Source: Spirochaetia bacterium (GTDB taxonomy: Bacteria; Spirochaetota; Spirochaetia; Treponematales; Breznakiellaceae). From it: 64,000 bases of DNA. Each line of letters begins with the position of its first letter. Within the stretch, counting starts at the first letter, position 1. The stretch lies in NCBI GenBank assembly GCA_025997595.1, contig BNUU01000001.1, positions 248,001-312,000 on the forward strand, given 5' to 3'. The translations under genes were made by a program, and so were the position numbers. Below the pieces are notes generated by a model, which was not told the origin of the DNA, searched no databases, and was given only the letters and a program-made list of their open reading frames with translations. Below are positions 32,267-41,269 of this stretch, piece after piece.

Positions 32267-33625
32267 ATGAAGTTCAAGTTATTAATCGTTGACGATGAAA
32301 AGAACATCCGGGAAGGTCTCGCCGCAGCCCTGGAAATGGACGGCCACGAGGCGATCACCGCCGCGGACGGGGCCGAAGGGTGGAAGCTTTTTAGCAAGGG
32401 TGATATTGACCTGGTGATCACCGATTTACGGATGCCCGGCATGACCGGGGAGGAACTCCTCCGGCGTATCGGGACCGAAAGTCCGGGGCTCCCGGTGATC
32501 GTCCTTACCGGACACGGGACTGTGGAAAATGCCGTGGCGGCCATGCGGGACGGGGCCTACGACTTCCTCACCAAGCCGGTCAACCTGGACCGGCTCTCCC
32601 TCTTGGTAAAGCGGGCCCTGCAAAACCGGGAACTGGTCCTCAAGCATCGGCGGATGGAAGAGGAACTGGCGCATCAGAAGCAGTTTGAAACCATCATCGG
32701 CACCAGCGCCCCCATGCGCAAGGTCTTCGATACCATCAAACGGGCGGCCCCTACTAAGGCTTCCATTTTGATCACCGGGGAATCCGGGGTGGGGAAGGAA
32801 CTGGTGGCGGACGCCATCCACGAACTCTCCCCCCGCAAGGGCAAGCCCCTGATCAAGGTCCACTGCGCCGCCCTGGCCGCCAGCCTCCTGGAAAGCGAGC
32901 TCTTCGGCCACGAGAAGGGGGCCTTTACCGGGGCCGTGGCCCGCCGCCGGGGCCGTTTCGAGCTGGCCCACGAGGGAACCCTCTTCCTCGACGAAATTGG
33001 CGAAATCGATCAGAACATCCAGATCAAGCTCCTCCGGGTACTCCAGGAAAAGAAATTTGAACGCCTTGGGGGGGAGGAAACCATTGAGGCCGATGTCCGC
33101 ATTGTGGCGGCCACCAACAAGGATCTCAAGGTGGAGATCGAAAAGGGCAATTTCCGGGAGGACCTCTACTACCGCCTCAACGTGGTGAACATCCACGTGC
33201 CCCCCCTGCGGGAACGGAAGGACGACCTCCCCCTGCTCATCACCGCCTTCCTCAAAGAATTTGCCGAGGAAAACGGCAAGGCCCTGGAGGGCATCGACCC
33301 AAAGGCCCGGTCCATCCTCTACGCCTACGACTGGCCCGGCAATGTCCGGGAACTGCGGAACTGCATGGAAAGCGCCCTGGTCATGGCCAAGGGTTCCACC
33401 ATCACCGAAGACGACCTTCCCCCCACGCTGCGGCAGGGCAGCGACGAAGGCTGGATTCGCATCCCCCTGGGAACCCCCCTGGAAGAATCGGAAAAGATCA
33501 TCATCCGGGACACTCTTTCCGTGCTCAAGGGCAACAAGAGCCGGGCCGCCGAGACCTTGGGCATCGGACGAAAGACATTGCACCGCAAGCTCGCCGAATG
33601 GGGAGAGGGGGATAATGAGGAATGA
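32267..33625 (+). CDS. Sigma-54-dependent response regulator (NtrC/AtoC type)
   Basis: The 452-residue protein has three parts. The receiver domain has [10 protein letters not shown] and phospho-Asp in [11 protein letters not shown], with T and K in VLTGHG and LTKPV. The AAA+ domain has GESGVGKE as Walker [14 protein letters not shown] as the GAFTGA sigma-54 contact loop, and [10 protein letters not shown] as Walker B. A Fis-type helix-turn-helix follows ([21 protein letters not shown]). It activates sigma-54 RNA polymerase when phosphorylated by the kinase just upstream. Targets are not evident in the window. Confidence 0.92.
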   Translation: MKFKLLIVDDEKNIREGLAAALEMDGHEAITAADGAEGWKLFSKGDIDLVITDLRMPGMTGEELLRRIGTESPGLPVIVLTGHGTVENAVAAMRDGAYDFLTKPVNLDRLSLLVKRALQNRELVLKHRRMEEELAHQKQFETIIGTSAPMRKVFDTIKRAAPTKASILITGESGVGKELVADAIHELSPRKGKPLIKVHCAALAASLLESELFGHEKGAFTGAVARRRGRFELAHEGTLFLDEIGEIDQNIQIKLLRVLQEKKFERLGGEETIEADVRIVAATNKDLKVEIEKGNFREDLYYRLNVVNIHVPPLRERKDDLPLLITAFLKEFAEENGKALEGIDPKARSILYAYDWPGNVRELRNCMESALVMAKGSTITEDDLPPTLRQGSDEGWIRIPLGTPLEESEKIIIRDTLSVLKGNKSRAAETLGIGRKTLHRKLAEWGEGDNEE

Positions 33626-33736
33626 ATATTAGGGAATTGTTCAGGAGGATGAGAGTTTTTTGACTTTTTCAAGGGGAAATATTGCGGTTTTCCAATCGGC
33701 GCATAAAATTACCCCCTGCTCACCCCTCATTCCGCC

Positions 33737-34237
33737 TTAAACCTGTCCCGTCGCCCGCCATTTTTCAATCCGGTCATAGGCGGCGTTGATTCGGGCCGAT
33801 TTGTCCGTAGCTTTCTTCATATTTGCCGCATGCCCCGCGTGGCGGTCCGGGTGGTGTATCTTGAGGAGCTTCTTGTAGGCGGCTTTACATTCCTCCGCCG
33901 ATGCCCCCGGGTCCAAACCCAGTTCGGCAAAATCCTGCCGCAGCGCCGCCGGGGCCGTTCCGGCCGTGCCGCCATCGGCTCTGCCGCCGCCTGTCTTTCC
34001 GGCGCCGCCGCTTCCGGCTGTGCTGTAAGCGCCGCCCGGTTCTTCATCAACGATCCCTCTCCACCTGTCCCTGCGTGCGGAACCGCCCCCAAGGAAATCA
34101 TTCAGCTCATCAAAAGCCGCGTCCAGGTCCGGATCGCCCCCCCACGGACGCTCCCGGCCGGTCCGGCCAAAGATCTTTTCATCCTCATTGTTGAGGTAAC
34201 TCTTGATTACATCCCCCAAGCGGTCAAAGACACCCAT
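33737..34237 (-). CDS. J-domain protein with disordered N-terminal half
   Basis: The J domain is at the C-terminus (residues about 103-160, LKIHHPDRHAG with the HPD tripeptide) instead of the usual N-terminal place. Before it lies a Gly/Ala-rich linker of about 60 residues, and the N-terminus begins MGVFDRLGDVIKSYLN. It should stimulate a DnaK-type chaperone. On the minus strand TATAGT (34249-34244) lies six bases from the ATG, and no good ribosome-binding site exists. The neighbouring start at 34297 is divergent. Confidence 0.78.
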   Translation of the reverse strand: MGVFDRLGDVIKSYLNNEDEKIFGRTGRERPWGGDPDLDAAFDELNDFLGGGSARRDRWRGIVDEEPGGAYSTAGSGGAGKTGGGRADGGTAGTAPAALRQDFAELGLDPGASAEECKAAYKKLLKIHHPDRHAGHAANMKKATDKSARINAAYDRIEKWRATGQV

Positions 34238-34284
34238 AAACCTACTATAACATAAAGCGCTTCCCCATTACAGCGGTAATGTCC

Positions 34285-34290
34285 TATAAT
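34285..34290 (+). promoter_or_regulatory. -10 box predicting a leaderless HTH-regulator mRNA
   Basis: TATAAT is followed by six bases and the ATG at 34297. The -35 region (TTCCCC, 34261-34266) is weak. An earlier in-frame ATG at 34279 would lie upstream of this box. Confidence 0.45.
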
Positions 34291-34296
34291 CACCCC

Positions 34297-35253
34297 ATGG
34301 AATCAACCCTGCTTACCGCCGATGATGTGGCGCAGCAGCTCAGGATAAAAAAATACACCGTTTATGAGCTTATCAAACGGGGAGAACTCCCTTCCTCAAG
34401 GGTGGGCAAGCAGGTCCGCTTTTCCCAGGAAGATATCAGGCGCTACCTTGAGGCCAACAAAACCGGTCCCCAGCCTATGCTCCGCAAACCCCTGGGGGAC
34501 TTTCACCCGGAGGGTATTTCTGAAACCCCGTCCCCCCAGGCCGCCCAGGCAGGTTCACCTGCCCTTGTCATCAGCGGCCAGGATCGCTGCCTGGACCTCC
34601 TGGTAAGCCGGATTGCCGAGGCCGGGATCGCCGCCCTCCGCTCCTACGTGGGCTGTTATAACGGGCTTTATGCCCTCTACCACGGCAGGGTGACCATGGC
34701 CGCTTCCCACCTCTGGGACGGGGAGACCGATACCTACAACTATCCCTTTATCCGCCGCCTTTTGCCGGGGCTTCCCGTGGGGGTCCTCCGCCTGGCGGGG
34801 CGTATGCAGGGCTTCTATGTCAAAAAGGGGAATCCCCTCAATATTCATGACTGGAAGGACCTCGCCCGGCCCGATGTCACCATAGTCAACCGGGAACGGG
34901 GCTGCGGTACCCGGATTCTCCTGGATCAGAAGCTCCGCCGCGCCGGCCTTAAGCCCCAGGATATCCGCGGCTATGGCCGGGAATCCACCACCCACATGGC
35001 CTGCGCCGGTATTGTCTCCCGGGGGGGCGCCGATGCAGGCATTGGCTGTGAAAAGGGGGCGGAACATGCAGCCGGGGTGGACTTTATCCCCCTCCAGAAC
35101 GAGTGGTACGATTTTGTGTTCCGCCTTTCGGACCGGAATACCGCTGCGGTACGGAACCTTCTTTCCTATGTTCCCTCCCCGGAATTCAAACAGGACCTCC
35201 GGATGATGGGGGGCTACGACCTTTCCCAAACCGGTATATACGAGGAATTTTAA
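34297..35253 (+). CDS. Excisionase-type HTH fused to periplasmic-binding-like domain (ModE/molybdate-type regulator)
   Basis: Residues 1-about 55 of this 318-residue protein are a MerR/excisionase-like DNA-binding domain (LTADDVAQQLRIKKYTVYELIKRGELPSSRVGKQ). Residues about 85-300 resemble the substrate-binding fold related to molybdate-binding proteins, with VNRERGCGTRILLDQ. Fusions of this kind regulate genes in response to a small ligand, often suspected to be molybdate or tungstate. That ligand is inference, supported only by moaA 8 kb away. The start is chosen from the -10 box position. Confidence 0.75.
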   Translation: MESTLLTADDVAQQLRIKKYTVYELIKRGELPSSRVGKQVRFSQEDIRRYLEANKTGPQPMLRKPLGDFHPEGISETPSPQAAQAGSPALVISGQDRCLDLLVSRIAEAGIAALRSYVGCYNGLYALYHGRVTMAASHLWDGETDTYNYPFIRRLLPGLPVGVLRLAGRMQGFYVKKGNPLNIHDWKDLARPDVTIVNRERGCGTRILLDQKLRRAGLKPQDIRGYGRESTTHMACAGIVSRGGADAGIGCEKGAEHAAGVDFIPLQNEWYDFVFRLSDRNTAAVRNLLSYVPSPEFKQDLRMMGGYDLSQTGIYEEF

Positions 35254-35324
35254 AGTCTTGAATAAGTTTCCCCCATTTGTTACACTGAGGGGATATTATA
35301 GAGTTTATTAACGGAGTTTGATAA

Positions 35325-35708
35325 ATGGGTGTGCTCAGTATTGTACTGTTGGTGTTTTTTGTCATTACGGCGCTTCTGCTGGTGCTGCTGGTATTGATCC
35401 AGAATGAGGAAGGGGACAGCCTGGGGGGGATTTTTGCCGGGGGCAGTTCTTCCGCTTTTGGTTCCCGTTCGGGCAACGTATTAACCAGGGCGACCTCCGT
35501 ATTGGGGGCCCTGTTTCTGGTGCTCAGCCTCAGCCTTGCCATTATAAACCGGACCCCCGGCGATTCCGGGGTTGAATCCGCAGGGCGCAGGCTGTCAACC
35601 GATGGGGCCGGAAGCAGCTGGGTGGAAGATGAATTCAAGGCCTCAGAAAGCGGGAATCTCCCTTCTACCGAAGCGGCGGAAACAGGATCAGAGGGGACTG
35701 CAGAATAG
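35325..35708 (+). CDS. secG: Preprotein translocase subunit SecG
   Basis: The 127-residue protein has two membrane spans (3-24 and about 54-73). The conserved loop between them is LIQNEEGDSLGGIFAGGSSSAFGSRSG. An acidic C-terminal tail makes it longer than E. coli SecG. It aids the SecYEG channel. GGAG lies about nine bases ahead of the ATG. Confidence 0.9.
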   Translation: MGVLSIVLLVFFVITALLLVLLVLIQNEEGDSLGGIFAGGSSSAFGSRSGNVLTRATSVLGALFLVLSLSLAIINRTPGDSGVESAGRRLSTDGAGSSWVEDEFKASESGNLPSTEAAETGSEGTAE

Positions 35709-35739
35709 GGCCTGCGTTTAGGCTTGGCGGAGGTTTAAG

Positions 35740-36213
35740 ATGTTCCTGCATGATGTATTTCCAATGGATCTCATCAAGATTGATTTAAAGGCGGAAGATA
35801 AAGAAGATGTCTTTGAAGAACTGGTGGATCATTTTTGTCAGGTAGAAAATATCAATGCCCGGGAGGAAATTCTCGAAGCCCTGCGGGCCCGGGAATCCAA
35901 GATGTCCACCGGGATTCACAAGGGTATAGCGGTCCCCCACGGCAAGACAAATGCCGTAGCTGAGGTCTACGGGGTGCTGGGAATCTCCCGCAAGGGGATC
36001 GATTATGACGCCCTGGATGGGGAACCGGTGTACCTCCTCTTTATGGTGCTGGCCCCGCCTACGGATTCGGAAAAGCATCTGCGGGTCCTCAAGCGCATGG
36101 CGGAATTATTGGAAAATCCCCAGTTTTATACGGAGATCCTCTCCCAGAAGGGAGTTCAGGGAGTCCATCAGGTTATCTGCAAGTATGAAGAGATCTTCCT
36201 TGCCGGTGATTAA
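35740..36213 (+). CDS. ptsN: PTS IIA domain protein (PtsN-like)
   Basis: This 157-residue EIIA of the fructose/nitrogen type has the phosphorylated His in GIAVPHGKT at about residue 67, and LLFMVLAPPTDSEKHLRVL downstream. In organisms with an incomplete PTS such proteins act as regulators. GGAGG stands six bases before the ATG. It is 11 bases upstream of the ATPase operon and may be co-transcribed with it. Confidence 0.87.
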   Translation: MFLHDVFPMDLIKIDLKAEDKEDVFEELVDHFCQVENINAREEILEALRARESKMSTGIHKGIAVPHGKTNAVAEVYGVLGISRKGIDYDALDGEPVYLLFMVLAPPTDSEKHLRVLKRMAELLENPQFYTEILSQKGVQGVHQVICKYEEIFLAGD

Positions 36214-36224
36214 AGCGGTTTATT

Positions 36225-36599
36225 ATGGATAAAATTTCCTCCAATGCCCCCCCCGCCCAGGCCCCGCAGGAGGAATTGATCCCGGGTTTTGACGGAGCAG
36301 ACCGGGAGGTGCTGGGGCACCTCCTTAAAATTGAGGCCGAAGCCGCCGCCCTGGTGGACGACGCCCAGGCCGAAGCGGATCGCCGCATTGCCGAGGGCGA
36401 ACGGCAGAACCGGTCCCGCTATGATGAACAGTACGGCAGGGAAGCGGCGGAACTTGAACAGGGCTATAAAAAAGAGGCGGCCGCGGCAAAAGAAGATTAT
36501 CAGAATCAGATTGAATCCTACCGGAAAAGCCTGGATGCCATTACGGTTAACCGGGACCGTTTCAGCGCCCTGATGGATGATTTTTTGGAAAAGGGGTGA
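36225..36599 (+). CDS. V-type ATPase peripheral-stalk subunit (G/H type)
   Basis: A 124-residue, highly charged, mostly coiled-coil protein (EAAALVDDAQAEADRRIAEG and similar) with an N-terminal Pro-rich stretch. Its first position in a V-ATPase operon and its composition point to the G/H stalk subunit that pairs with subunit E. Homology is weak by nature for such helices. No ribosome-binding site is evident. Subunit C follows after four bases. Confidence 0.7.
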   Translation: MDKISSNAPPAQAPQEELIPGFDGADREVLGHLLKIEAEAAALVDDAQAEADRRIAEGERQNRSRYDEQYGREAAELEQGYKKEAAAAKEDYQNQIESYRKSLDAITVNRDRFSALMDDFLEKG

Positions 36600-36603
36600 C
36601 AGG

Positions 36604-37632
36604 ATGCCGGGTATAGGGGAACGGGCTTACCTATATGCCAAGGACTGCGGGATTATCGGTAAATCCTTCATTGGAAAACGGGTCCCCGTCCTTGGTCAAG
36701 TAAACTGTCTTTCCGACCTGGACCGGCTGATCTTTCCCCTTTCCGGCAGGGAACTCCCCGAGCGGGAACTGCTCCTGGACCTTGAAAAACGTATCACCCG
36801 CCGGTCGGTAAAACAAATTGTTACCATCGTAAATTCTTTTTTCTCCCCCCCGGAACTTTTGGTGCGCCTGGTGCGGGCCTACGAATACTCTGACCTTAAA
36901 TCCAGCCTGAGCGCCCTGGTCACCGGGGATGCGAGCCTTCCTGATTTTACGGATATCAAACCCTTTGGAACCGTCAAGTTTAAGGCTTTTCCGGATTTAA
37001 ACGCCATGCTTGGTGGTACCGAGTTTGAATTCCTCATTCAAAATACGGAGCTGAGCCGGGAAGGGGACCCTATCGGCGCCCAGATAGCGCTGGATTGCCA
37101 CTACTACACCAGCCTCTGGAAGGCGATGCGGGTTCTGCCCAAATACGACCGCGGCGCCGCGGAACGGATCCTGTCCCAGGAAATATCCCTCCGCAACAGT
37201 ATCTGGGTCCTGCGGCTGCGGACCTACTACGGCATGGATGCCGATGAGGCGGGAAAACACCTGATGGACATTATGGTCAAAAAAGGCCGGGGCCCTGAAA
37301 TTTCCCTGGCCGCCGATGCCCGTATCGCCCTTTCCCTGCCCCTGGATACCCGGTCCGCCTGGGCCGGCTGGAAGCAGGAGCGCTTCCTGAATCCCGAAAA
37401 ACCAGGCCAGTCCTGGCAGGCGGACCCCCGGCATTTCCAGAACGCCGCTTCGGAACACCTCTACCGGATGGTTCTCCATGCCTTCAGGCAAAAGCCCTTT
37501 TCCATAGACGCCGCCTTCTGCTTTGTCAAACTGAAACAATTTGAAGAGGACCTCCTTATCAGCGTTGCCGAAGGGCTGGGACTGGGGATGTCCAGCCGTG
37601 ATGTACTTGCCCTCCTGGAGGTGGAGCTATGA
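36604..37632 (+). CDS. atpC: V-type ATP synthase subunit C (V0D/AC39)
   Basis: This 342-residue protein of the AC39 family links the rotor of the membrane sector to the central stalk. Recognisable parts are AYLYAKDCGIIGKSFIGKR at the N-terminus and helical repeats through the middle and end, finishing MSSRDVLALLEVEL. The ATG at 36604 follows GGGGTGACAGG. Its stop overlaps the start of subunit I as ATGA. Confidence 0.82.
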   Translation: MPGIGERAYLYAKDCGIIGKSFIGKRVPVLGQVNCLSDLDRLIFPLSGRELPERELLLDLEKRITRRSVKQIVTIVNSFFSPPELLVRLVRAYEYSDLKSSLSALVTGDASLPDFTDIKPFGTVKFKAFPDLNAMLGGTEFEFLIQNTELSREGDPIGAQIALDCHYYTSLWKAMRVLPKYDRGAAERILSQEISLRNSIWVLRLRTYYGMDADEAGKHLMDIMVKKGRGPEISLAADARIALSLPLDTRSAWAGWKQERFLNPEKPGQSWQADPRHFQNAASEHLYRMVLHAFRQKPFSIDAAFCFVKLKQFEEDLLISVAEGLGLGMSSRDVLALLEVEL

Positions 37633-39773
37633 TCCGTCCCCGGAAGATGAAGCACATTGAGCTTACGGTTTTAAGCCGGGATGTGGACACGGTGATCGAA
37701 TACCTGGGCCGCCGCCGGATCATACACTTTTCCGAAGAATCGGAATATCCAACGACCCCGGAAACCTTCCCTGCGAGCGGCGAGGGCAGCAGAATCGCAC
37801 TCCGGGGCGGCGCGCCGGAGCCGATGGGTAATCCCGCTTCACGGGGAGCCGCTAAGGTACCTGCGGTCACCGCCCATACCCTGGACGAAGCCGCCTATAA
37901 GCATACCCGGGAGAACCTGGAAAAGATCCGGTCCGCCGCCGCTTTTTTAGAGGTGAAACTTCCCTCTGAACCTGATGAGGCCAGCGTCTTCCCCTCCGGG
38001 ACCGAAGATGTTTTAACCGCCGCTCTCAGCGATGCGGCGGCGAATTTAGCGGTACGGGAAAATGAGGCGATCCAGGAAAGGCGGAAGGTCGAGGAAACCC
38101 TGAACGAAGCACGGGCTTTTGCCAACCTGAACGCCCCCTTTGCCGATCTGGACCAGCTTTTCTACCTTACCCTCCGGGTGGGCCGCCTGGACATTAAACA
38201 GCAGGCGGTACTTCGGCAAAACCTGGGGGACCGGGCGGTGATCATCCCCCTGGACGGCGAAGGGGGCAACCGTATCCTGGCGGCGGCATCCCGGAAGGGC
38301 CGTTTTGCCCTGGATTCGGAACTGAAAAAGGTATTTTTTACGCCCATTGCCGTCCCCGAGGGTTACAAGGGGATTCCCGGCGAACTCCTTGCGGGGCTGG
38401 AAAAACGGCTCAAAGGGGCGGAAGCGGAACTGGAAGCGCTCCGGCGGGAGAAGGCGGCGCTCAGGGAAGAGGCCGGGGCCGGCCTCCGCAGACTTGCCGC
38501 TTCCTACCTGATGGCCGTCATTGTGGAACAGATCAAGGGCAAACTGGTCGCTACCCGGAGCATTTATCTGCTCTCCGGCTGGGTCCCTGCGGATGCGGTA
38601 ATCAGCCTGGCGGCGGATATGGAAAAGCTCACCGGGGGCCGGGTGGCTATCCGGGCCTTCAATCCCGAGGAAATACGGGACGTGGCGGAGGGCCGGGAAA
38701 AAGTGCCCGTTTTCCTCAAACACGGGGCCTTTGTAAAGGGCTTTGAAGGGGTGGTTTTTTCCTACGGCGCCCCCCTCTACGGCACCATCGATCCCACCCC
38801 CTTTGTGGCGGTCTTTTTCACCATCCTTTTCGGGATCATGTTCGGGGATGTGGGCCAGGGTCTGGTTCTTTTGCTCATCGGTATCCTGACCGGCAAGCGG
38901 GGGCTCAAATCCTTCGCCGGTTTCCGGGCCTATTCAACCCCCCTCATTGCGGTGGGAATTTCATCCACGGTGATGGGCTTACTCAACGGTGAAGTTTTTG
39001 CCAACGGGGAACTGCTGATAGCCCCTACCCAGGCCCTGCTGGGCTTCTTCATGAACATTTTCGGCATAGCCGGGGAGCCCCCGGAACGGATACTCCACCT
39101 GATACCGGAAAAGGGCAATGTGATGAAGCTTTTTTACTTCTTCGGCTTTACCATTGGGGTGGGTATCATCCTTAATTCCATCGGCCTTGTCATGAACATC
39201 GTGAACAAGTGTATCACCAAAAAATACGAAGGGGCTTTTTTCTCCAAAACCGGCCTGGCGGGGCTCCTCTTTTTCTGGTACGCCCTGTTCATTGCGGTCC
39301 GGATCATCCTGGGGGGAAGCTTCGCCAATTTTGACCTTATCGGCCTCATCCTCCCGGTGATCTGCATCTTCTTTGGGCCTGCAATCTGGCGGCTCATCAG
39401 CGGGGAGCGGCCCATACTCGCCGAGGGGCTCATGCCTTTCATCGTGGAGGGATTTGTTGAAATCCTGGAAACCCTTTCAACCTATATTTCCAATACGGTG
39501 AGCTTCCTCCGGGTGGGGGCCTTCGCCCTTTCCCATGCGGTGCTTTCCTTCATCGTGTTTACCCTTTCGGAGATGGTGGCCGAAAACCCCGCGGGGCCGG
39601 TGTTTTCCCTGTTCATCATGGTACTGGGGAACGCCGTGATTATTCTTCTTGAGGGCATGATCGTGGCCATTCAGGTGGTCCGCTTGCAATATTACGAATT
39701 TTTCAGCAAATTCTTTACCGAAACAGGGGTGCCCTTTGTGCCCTTCCGGTTCCGTAAGGAAGTGAAAGAATGA
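37629..39773 (+). CDS. atpI: V-type ATP synthase subunit I (membrane subunit a)
   Basis: The 714-residue stator subunit provides the ion half-channels. The N-terminal cytoplasmic part (MKHIELTVLSRDVDTVIEYL) carries coiled coils. From about residue 390 there are seven to eight membrane spans (FFTILFGIMFGDVGQGLVLL; SFLRVGAFALSHAVLSFIVF, which includes the conserved Arg). An insert at about residues 40-75, rich in Pro, Gly and Arg and containing a CTCCGG/CCGGAG inverted repeat in the DNA, is not typical of the family. Confidence 0.9.
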   Translation: MIRPRKMKHIELTVLSRDVDTVIEYLGRRRIIHFSEESEYPTTPETFPASGEGSRIALRGGAPEPMGNPASRGAAKVPAVTAHTLDEAAYKHTRENLEKIRSAAAFLEVKLPSEPDEASVFPSGTEDVLTAALSDAAANLAVRENEAIQERRKVEETLNEARAFANLNAPFADLDQLFYLTLRVGRLDIKQQAVLRQNLGDRAVIIPLDGEGGNRILAAASRKGRFALDSELKKVFFTPIAVPEGYKGIPGELLAGLEKRLKGAEAELEALRREKAALREEAGAGLRRLAASYLMAVIVEQIKGKLVATRSIYLLSGWVPADAVISLAADMEKLTGGRVAIRAFNPEEIRDVAEGREKVPVFLKHGAFVKGFEGVVFSYGAPLYGTIDPTPFVAVFFTILFGIMFGDVGQGLVLLLIGILTGKRGLKSFAGFRAYSTPLIAVGISSTVMGLLNGEVFANGELLIAPTQALLGFFMNIFGIAGEPPERILHLIPEKGNVMKLFYFFGFTIGVGIILNSIGLVMNIVNKCITKKYEGAFFSKTGLAGLLFFWYALFIAVRIILGGSFANFDLIGLILPVICIFFGPAIWRLISGERPILAEGLMPFIVEGFVEILETLSTYISNTVSFLRVGAFALSHAVLSFIVFTLSEMVAENPAGPVFSLFIMVLGNAVIILLEGMIVAIQVVRLQYYEFFSKFFTETGVPFVPFRFRKEVKE

Positions 39774-39789
39774 TGATAAGGAGAAGGGT

Positions 39790-40101
39790 ATGATGAAGCG
39801 TGTTGTTATCTTATTGGTTGTGGCCTTGTTTGTGGTGGCTGTGCCGGTCTTTGCCCAAGAAGCCGCTGCGGGCTCTGAAGCGTCGGGCAGTACGGCGGTC
39901 TGGAAGTACTTTGCGGCTGCCCTGGCGGTGGGTATTTCCTGTATCGCCGGCGGTGTCGCCGTAGGCCAGATTGGGGCCGCAGCCATGGGCGCCATGAGCG
40001 AAAACCCGGAACTTTCCGGTAAGGCCCTGCCCTATGCCGGGTTGGCCGAAGGTATCTGTCTCTGGGGTTTCCTGGTGGCCCTGCTTATCCTGATCCTGTA
40101 A
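39790..40101 (+). CDS. atpK: V-type ATP synthase subunit K (proteolipid ring)
   Basis: The 103-residue proteolipid has a two-helix hairpin in the second half, with the ion-binding Glu in AGLAEGICLWG. The first helix is AALAVGISCIAGGVAVGQIG. It also carries an N-terminal stretch MMKRVVILLVVALFVVAVPVFAQ that looks like a cleavable signal peptide, as in some eight-to-ten kDa bacterial proteolipids. AAGGAGAAGGGT lies just upstream; the ATG at 39793 is equally possible. Two helices suggest a ring with one ion site per hairpin. Confidence 0.9.
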   Translation: MMKRVVILLVVALFVVAVPVFAQEAAAGSEASGSTAVWKYFAAALAVGISCIAGGVAVGQIGAAAMGAMSENPELSGKALPYAGLAEGICLWGFLVALLILIL

Positions 40102-40128
40102 ACCGAAGGGTAAAACCGGAGGTTTTTT

Positions 40129-40476
40129 GTGGATTATTTCTTTATCGGGGACCCGGAACTGCTTACCGCCTTCCGTTTTGTGGGGATTGGCGGCGTTCCG
40201 GTCGGGGACGCCGATGAGGCCAGGGCGGCCTTCCTCCGGATCACCCGCGGCTGGAACGAAACCGCCGGTGCGGTGCTCCCCGAAACCGGGGCCGAGGGCT
40301 GCCGGGTTCTGATCATCACCGAAGAAGTGGCGGACTGGCTGGGGGATCTCCTGATCGACTGGCAGCTCGCGGACCAGTATCCCCTGATAGTGGAGATTCC
40401 CGGGATCATGGGCCGGCTTGAGGGCCGCAAAACCCTGGTAGACTCCATCCGGGAAGCCATCGGCATTCATGTGTAG
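40129..40476 (+). CDS. atpF: V-type ATP synthase subunit F
   Basis: The product is 115 residues. The typical fold begins YFFIGDPELLTAFRFVGIGG and contains LIITEEVADWL and PLIVEIPG. Subunit F sits in the central rotor with subunit D. It starts with GTG after GGAGG. Confidence 0.87.
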   Translation: MDYFFIGDPELLTAFRFVGIGGVPVGDADEARAAFLRITRGWNETAGAVLPETGAEGCRVLIITEEVADWLGDLLIDWQLADQYPLIVEIPGIMGRLEGRKTLVDSIREAIGIHV

Positions 40477-40487
40477 TTGAGGACAAA

Positions 40488-41132
40488 ATGGAAGAATTGC
40501 AGTCAACCGAGGTCCTGGATCGTGAGATCCTTGAGGACGCCCGGAAAAAAGCCTACCGGATTCTCAAAACCGCCGATGACACGGTAAAGTCCAACGCCGC
40601 CGCCTGGGACAAGAAGACCCGGGGCGCGGTTGCGGAACTGAAACAGCGCTATGCCGAACGTGGCAAACGGGTGGGGGAGGAGATCATGGCCCGGCTGCCC
40701 CTGGACAAGCGGCGCACCGAGTCGGAAAAGATCGAGGGGCTTCTGAATGCTGCCGTTGACAGTTGGTACGCCGGACTTGGCCGGGATCGGGTCCTTTCTA
40801 TTCTTGAAAAAGAACTGCGGAAGCGCCTTGATGACTGTCCTGAATTCAATCCGGCTGGTTTTCGGGCTGTTTTTCATAATTTTGATGCCAAAGAAGGGGA
40901 GGCCCTGCTTAAAAAAGTCCTCCCCCAGGGCAAATGGGACAGCGAAGCCGCCCCCGCCGATGGGGCGAACAAGTACCCCGAAATCGTTATTGATTCCAAA
41001 ACCGTGAAGATCACCTCATCAATACAGATGGTGACAGGTACCCTTTTGGGGGATTACCGCTCGGAGCTTACCGAAGCGCTCATCGGGTCAGCTTTTGTTG
41101 AAGGCAATATCTCCATAGGGGGTCTTGCATGA
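40488..41132 (+). CDS. atpE: V-type ATP synthase subunit E (peripheral stalk)
   Basis: This 214-residue protein has an N-terminal coiled-coil half (EDARKKAYRILKTADDTVK) and a globular C-terminal domain, as expected for subunit E. It holds the catalytic head still. GAGGACAAA precedes the ATG. The stop overlaps a 46-codon frame (ATGA) that runs through the repeat to subunit A. Confidence 0.82.
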   Translation: MEELQSTEVLDREILEDARKKAYRILKTADDTVKSNAAAWDKKTRGAVAELKQRYAERGKRVGEEIMARLPLDKRRTESEKIEGLLNAAVDSWYAGLGRDRVLSILEKELRKRLDDCPEFNPAGFRAVFHNFDAKEGEALLKKVLPQGKWDSEAAPADGANKYPEIVIDSKTVKITSSIQMVTGTLLGDYRSELTEALIGSAFVEGNISIGGLA

Positions 41133-41269
41133 GCGACATAGAAAAGAAGAATTTTAACCACAAAGAGCACAAAGGACACGAAGAAGAAGTAGAATTCATT
41201 TCCTTCCTCTTCGTGTTCTTTGTGTCCTTTGTGGTTGATTTCTCTTCTTCTATCAGGAGGATTGCATAA
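41129..41269 (+). CDS. 46-codon coupled mini-ORF made of a hairpin repeat
   Basis: The frame starts in the ATGA that ends subunit E and stops in the TAATG that starts subunit A. Its first half is Lys/His/Glu-rich ([14 protein letters not shown]) and its second half strongly hydrophobic ([14 protein letters not shown]), because the two arms of the hairpin are complementary. A gene function is doubtful. Its likely effect is to let ribosomes pass from E to A, melting the hairpin. Confidence 0.4.
   Translation: MSDIEKKNFNHKEHKGHEEEVEFISFLFVFFVSFVVDFSSSIRRIA
41155..41243. repeat. Long hairpin repeat of the AACCAC family (copy 4), inside the ATPase operon
   Basis: TTAACCACAAAGAGCACAAAGGACACGAAG pairs with CTTCGTGTTCTTTGTGTCCTTTGTGGTT across a short AT-rich centre. 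It separates atpE and atpA and lies entirely within the coupled mini-ORF. Confidence 0.85.

Noticed and set aside
31069-32544. 491-codon frame antisense to the kinase and regulator genes
   Set aside because: Shadow of two clearly recognised genes; no start signal or motif. The same applies to 32426-33583 antisense and 57846-58982 antisense.
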